A stretch of DNA of 64,000 nucleotides, from NCBI GenBank assembly GCA_960531495.1, contig OY482859.1, positions 15,976,774-16,040,773 of the forward strand. Reading direction: 5' to 3'. The stretch comes from Zeus faber. Its lineage: Eukaryota > Chordata > Actinopteri > Zeiformes > Zeidae. The position numbers were made by a program, and so were the translations under genes. The notes under the pieces are model-generated. The model saw only the letters and a list, made by a program, of their open reading frames with translations. It ran no database searches and was not told where the DNA came from. Below, one piece after another: positions 61,533-64,000 of the stretch (positions are counted from its first letter, which is position 1; the number at the start of each line of letters is the position of its first letter).

Positions 61533-63056
61533 GTGTGGGTTTGTGTGCCTGTGTGCGTGCGCAGGTGTTATACTTTTGGGATCGGGCAGAACGCTTGCAG
61601 GAGGCTGGTGCAGGGACTGGCCACGGTTTCCAACGGGATGGCGGAGTTCCTGGCAGAGGGAGAGAGGCTTCAGCCCAAGGTATTAATTTCCAATGACCCG
61701 TTTATGCATCTCTGTGATAACCCTTAATTCCGAGTGTCATTTGGAGGCCATTACATGGCGGCTCTGTCACTTTTGACAATTACCTTTTTATTTTTAATCA
61801 AGGAAAGCATTAAATACAATGTACAATGGCGAAGGCTTACTTCTTAAATTGGTCATGCCGTGTTTCATTTCTGACTGATGAAAATTGTCCATTTATTCTG
61901 TCAAGTAAAAAGGAGTTTTTTGAATCAATGCAGTTTCAATTGAAATTGGTACGGTGAAGAAAACACAAAAGATGTTCCCAGCTCTATTATCTTTCTAGCT
62001 ATTATTTAAATGGATCAGCTGTCGTCCCCCCCACCCTCCCACAGATGATCAAGTTCCTGAAGAGAACCATGTCGCCTGTTCTGAGTGACATTGCCATCGA
62101 ATGGCTGCTCCCTGAGACCAAGGAGGTGTTGCTTTCCCCCGTGGGAAGCAGCTACCTTTTTCCCGGAGACCGTCTGATTGGCTACAGTGTGGTCTGCGAC
62201 ACCACCCGTTACCATTCCAACCCCAAGTCTGTGAGTAGACTTAAAGCTTTTCCCGCACCCTTCGGAAAGGGGTGCCTTCAAGCCCTTGGCTTGTCTCAAC
62301 TATTGAAAATCCCAACAGGACAAAAGGAGACGTTACAGCATGATGCGTTCCAATGAGTCGGCCAGCTCGGTGTTCTACCACTCTCAGGAAGAGGACCCGG
62401 TGAGGACTGGTTCTGATGGTCAGGGAGGGCAGAGGGAGACAAACTCTGGGACTCCCTTTGGGTCCTATCAGGACTCCATGTCAGAGTGCAGTCCTGCTCC
62501 CAGAGAGGAAGATGCCATGGGTAAGAGGCAATACGTTGCTATTGTTTGGGTACAAAACCACGCTAAAACGAACTAAGATCTTTGATATAAAGTAGCATCA
62601 AAACATGCTGCAAAGGAATTGCATGCAAATGTCAGTCCCATAGGGTCACTTGGTTTGCTGATATCCCCTAATTTCTGAAACATTGCGACAAACATTGCCA
62701 TTTCTTAGATTCCCCCAAGATTTTGGAGCTACTTCCCTGTTTGTTCCTATAGCTACTCTGTCATGGATCTGAAGATACGTGATGCACCAGGATGGTTGGG
62801 CAACAGGGGAAGAGTTCAGTCAGAATTTCATGGAATTATGTAATGTTTTCCACACTCAGGGGTCGACAGTACGTCCCCAAGGAGGCGTGCATATAGCACC
62901 AACCAGATTGTGGACTACAACCCCGTTAAGAAGGTCTACACTCCCAGTGACCCCAGCTCTGTGGCGGGGAAGAACCCTTTGAGAAGAGCTAAAGTCCAGG
63001 ATCTTATCGGCCAGACGAGCCTGGAGCACGGGGCACAATGGAGGAATGATTATCAG
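53941..63056 (+). CDS. vwa5b1: von Willebrand factor A domain-containing protein 5B1, first 13 coding exons (3' end off window)
   Basis: Poorly characterised VIT plus VWA protein of the VWA5/inter-alpha-trypsin-inhibitor-heavy-chain-like group. Exons: 53941-54079 (ATG, MPGLINKEKW), 55251-55412, 55584-55803, 55950-56104, 56917-57048, 57890-58014, 58546-58722, 59799-59909, 60082-60284, 61565-61679, 62045-62230, 62319-62520, 62860-63056. Phases all join, giving 708 residues. The VIT domain is near residues 1-140 (IKDKAKL, DEDLERT). The VWA domain starts near 348 with a complete metal-binding MIDAS: D356-x-S358-x-S360 (LIDRSGSMSG), T427 (MGGT) and D454 (LLTDG), so divalent-cation binding is expected. 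Further conserved blocks: CYTFGIGQNACRRL, DKRRRYSMM, VFYHSQEED, RRRAYSTNQI. No signal peptide was seen. The neighbour ubxn10 in the same orientation supports orthology with human VWA5B1 (1p36.12). Confidence 0.95.
54530..54972. promoter_or_regulatory. Intronic YY1/NRF1-like motif cluster
   Basis: Three CGCCATCTTG or CACCATCTTG motifs (YY1-type AAGATGGCGG on the other strand) at about 54541, 54761 and 54837, with TGCGCATGCGCGC (NRF1-like) at about 54847, in otherwise AT-rich DNA. It could be an alternative promoter or enhancer, or part of a transposon-derived repeat. Confidence 0.35.
55036..55194 (+). repeat. (AAT)n - (ATT)n - (TAG)n compound microsatellite
   Basis: AAT units at 55036-55062, ATT units at 55078-55121 and TAG/TAGTAC units at 55121-55190. 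The first two arms are complementary and could fold back. The block lies within 60 bp of the vwa5b1 exon 2 acceptor region. Confidence 0.93.
56105..56916 (+). other. vwa5b1 intron 4 with retroelement-like tail
   Basis: 812 bp. At about 56393-56475 lies a fragment with AGTTTATTTGTATAGCACAT and CTAAGTGCTTTACAAAAGGC followed by A-rich sequence, a motif pair very common in fish genomes and attributed to LINE/SINE tails. The rest is unremarkable. Confidence 0.55.
57049..57889 (+). other. vwa5b1 intron 5 with long (CT)n and (GAAA)n
   Basis: (CT)n with few interruptions at about 57178-57277 and (GAAA)n at 57590-57618. The CT tract begins 130 nt downstream of the exon 5 donor on the transcribed (plus) strand, so it will be a long polypyrimidine stretch in the pre-mRNA. 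Confidence 0.9.
58723..59798 (+). other. vwa5b1 intron 7
   Basis: 1.08 kb without a recognisable repeat family or extra exon. (Intron 6, 58015-58545, is likewise plain apart from two T runs near 58160 and 58230.). Confidence 0.55.
60285..61564 (+). other. vwa5b1 intron 9 ending in a (GT)n acceptor tract
   Basis: 1.28 kb. The last 90 bases are essentially GT repeats (about 61479-61560) leading straight into GCGCAG at the exon 10 boundary. No other element was recognised. Confidence 0.85.
61680..62859 (+). other. vwa5b1 introns 10-12 (with exons 11 and 12 between)
   Basis: Non-coding parts 61680-62044, 62231-62318 and 62521-62859 show no repeat or extra gene. The exon 11 acceptor is C-rich, with CCCCCCACCCTCCCACAG. 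Confidence 0.6.
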
Positions 63057-64000
63057 GTATAGCTCTTTCCATGGTTCGAATTATGGGGGGACTGGGGGAG
63101 TCTGACCCCCTAATTAAGACTTGGAACCCCCCAAAACAGGTACTCCTCACTTAACGACCTTTCTGTTTAACGACCGTTCGGATTTAAAAATAATACTTAT
63201 AATAATACTGTCCAGATTGCACAACTAAAGGGTTTATATCAAACCGTCTGGCCGTTGCCTTGGCTGGAGTGTAATCAGGATACAAAACAGGAATGTCCTT
63301 CCACTGTAATGAGGGAGAAAATTAGTGAATAATAATTAGGCTGTAATGTTGCTCTGGGAGTGTCTCAGTATAATCAAGGAAATTTCAGTCTCTGTATGTA
63401 TGTGATGAATATGTTTTTGAAGTCAAGGGGTGATGTGCCTTTGATGAATGAATGTGAGTTCGGGGATATGTGTTGAGAGGTGTTCCATGGGGAATGCTGC
63501 AGATTTTTCTTTATTAATTTGCAGTTCATAAGGAGGCTTTGCAGCGGCTTGAGTGAGTGTGCCCAAATGACTGCAATTGCAATATTTTAGCAAAGAACGC
63601 CACTTGTCAGGATTACATAAAAAAAAAAAATTGAAATCAATCATCATAATAATTACAAATGTTTGAAAAATTACACCTCATGGCAGGAATACACCAAAAG
63701 GCTTTCAAAAGGCTTGTAAAATTCTCGCAATGGACAGCATAACACATAAGGATTATTTCCATCCCAGTAGCACACACACTTTAGGATTTAGTAAGGGCGG
63801 TGATCACACATCTTGGGATTCTAGCACACACTATAAGAGCCAGGACTTAAGATAATATCAAACCAAACTGATATTCTCGCAAGAGTGGGACTGATTACAA
63901 CAAGCTTCTCAGCAACTCAAACCAAACAACGGGCCCTGAACAGCCCTTTAGACATATCCTTATGATTCTCTTAAGACCTTGAAAATGAATCTGACATTCA
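63057..64000 (+). other. vwa5b1 intron 13 (continues off window)
   Basis: Intron sequence to the right edge. It holds the second copy of the CTCCTCACTTAACGACC repeat (63137-63186). No further exon was seen; the remaining vwa5b1 exons must lie beyond 64000. Confidence 0.6.
63137..63186 (+). repeat. Short dispersed repeat, copy 2 (CTCCTCACTTAACGACC family)
   Basis: Matches 5634-5684 through CAGGTACTCCTCACTTAACG, then TGTTTAACGACC and TTCGGATTTA, in the same orientation. Confidence 0.75.

Noticed and set aside
1-64000. miR-200b/200a/429 cluster, which lies near ACAP3 in human
   Set aside because: I looked for the TAATACTGCCTGGTAATGATG-type mature sequence and its complement and did not see it in this window.

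Overview
The window is nuclear DNA of a bony fish, most likely a percomorph teleost. The evidence is intron-split vertebrate genes, very dense microsatellites (CA, GATA, GTAT, GA/CT, AAT), fish-type LINE, SINE and hAT fragments, and protein sequences with clear vertebrate orthologues. There is no bacterial, viral or CRISPR content. One 200-N assembly gap lies inside a coding exon.

Layout, left to right. (1) 468-22281, minus strand: the first three coding exons of acap3 (ArfGAP with BAR, PH and ankyrin repeats), with a 19 kb first intron rich in repeats and a GC-rich promoter at about 22.3-22.7 kb. (2) 22.7-29.7 kb: intergenic DNA with hAT-like and SINE-like repeats and an orphan GC-rich island holding a CTG repeat. 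(3) 29731-30705, plus strand: an intronless class A GPCR resembling the P2RY8/PTAFR/LPA receptors. (4) 31095-37131, minus strand: a complete 17-exon ints11 (Integrator endonuclease). (5) 37578-38707, plus strand: cptp (ceramide-1-phosphate transfer protein), head to head with ints11 across a short GC-rich promoter. (6) 40890-41567, plus strand: ubxn10 (ciliary p97 adaptor). (7) 42284-48328, minus strand: a complete 12-exon ddx19 (DEAD-box mRNA export helicase). (8) 48.4-53.9 kb: intergenic DNA dominated by purine/pyrimidine microsatellites. (9) 53941 to beyond the right edge, plus strand: the first 13 coding exons of vwa5b1 (VIT plus VWA domains).

The genes are a conserved neighbourhood, not a pathway. 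acap3(-), ints11(-) and cptp(+) keep the order and orientation of human 1p36.33. ubxn10(+) and vwa5b1(+) are neighbours in human 1p36.12. ddx19 (human 16q) sits between them here, and a GPCR occupies the place where human has PUSL1. Exon boundaries were worked out by hand from GT/AG sites, reading-frame continuity and family similarity recalled from memory; no alignment was run.

The best second-look items are: a collapsed-overlap assembly gap in ints11 exon 15; a near-perfect 42-44 bp intronic hairpin in ints11; a 5+5 CGTCG/CGTCA array in the shared ints11/cptp promoter; RFX X-box-like sites upstream of ubxn10; a long GT repeat serving as the pyrimidine tract of vwa5b1 exon 10; and several interspersed repeat families detectable from internal copies. 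I found no clearly new molecular system.
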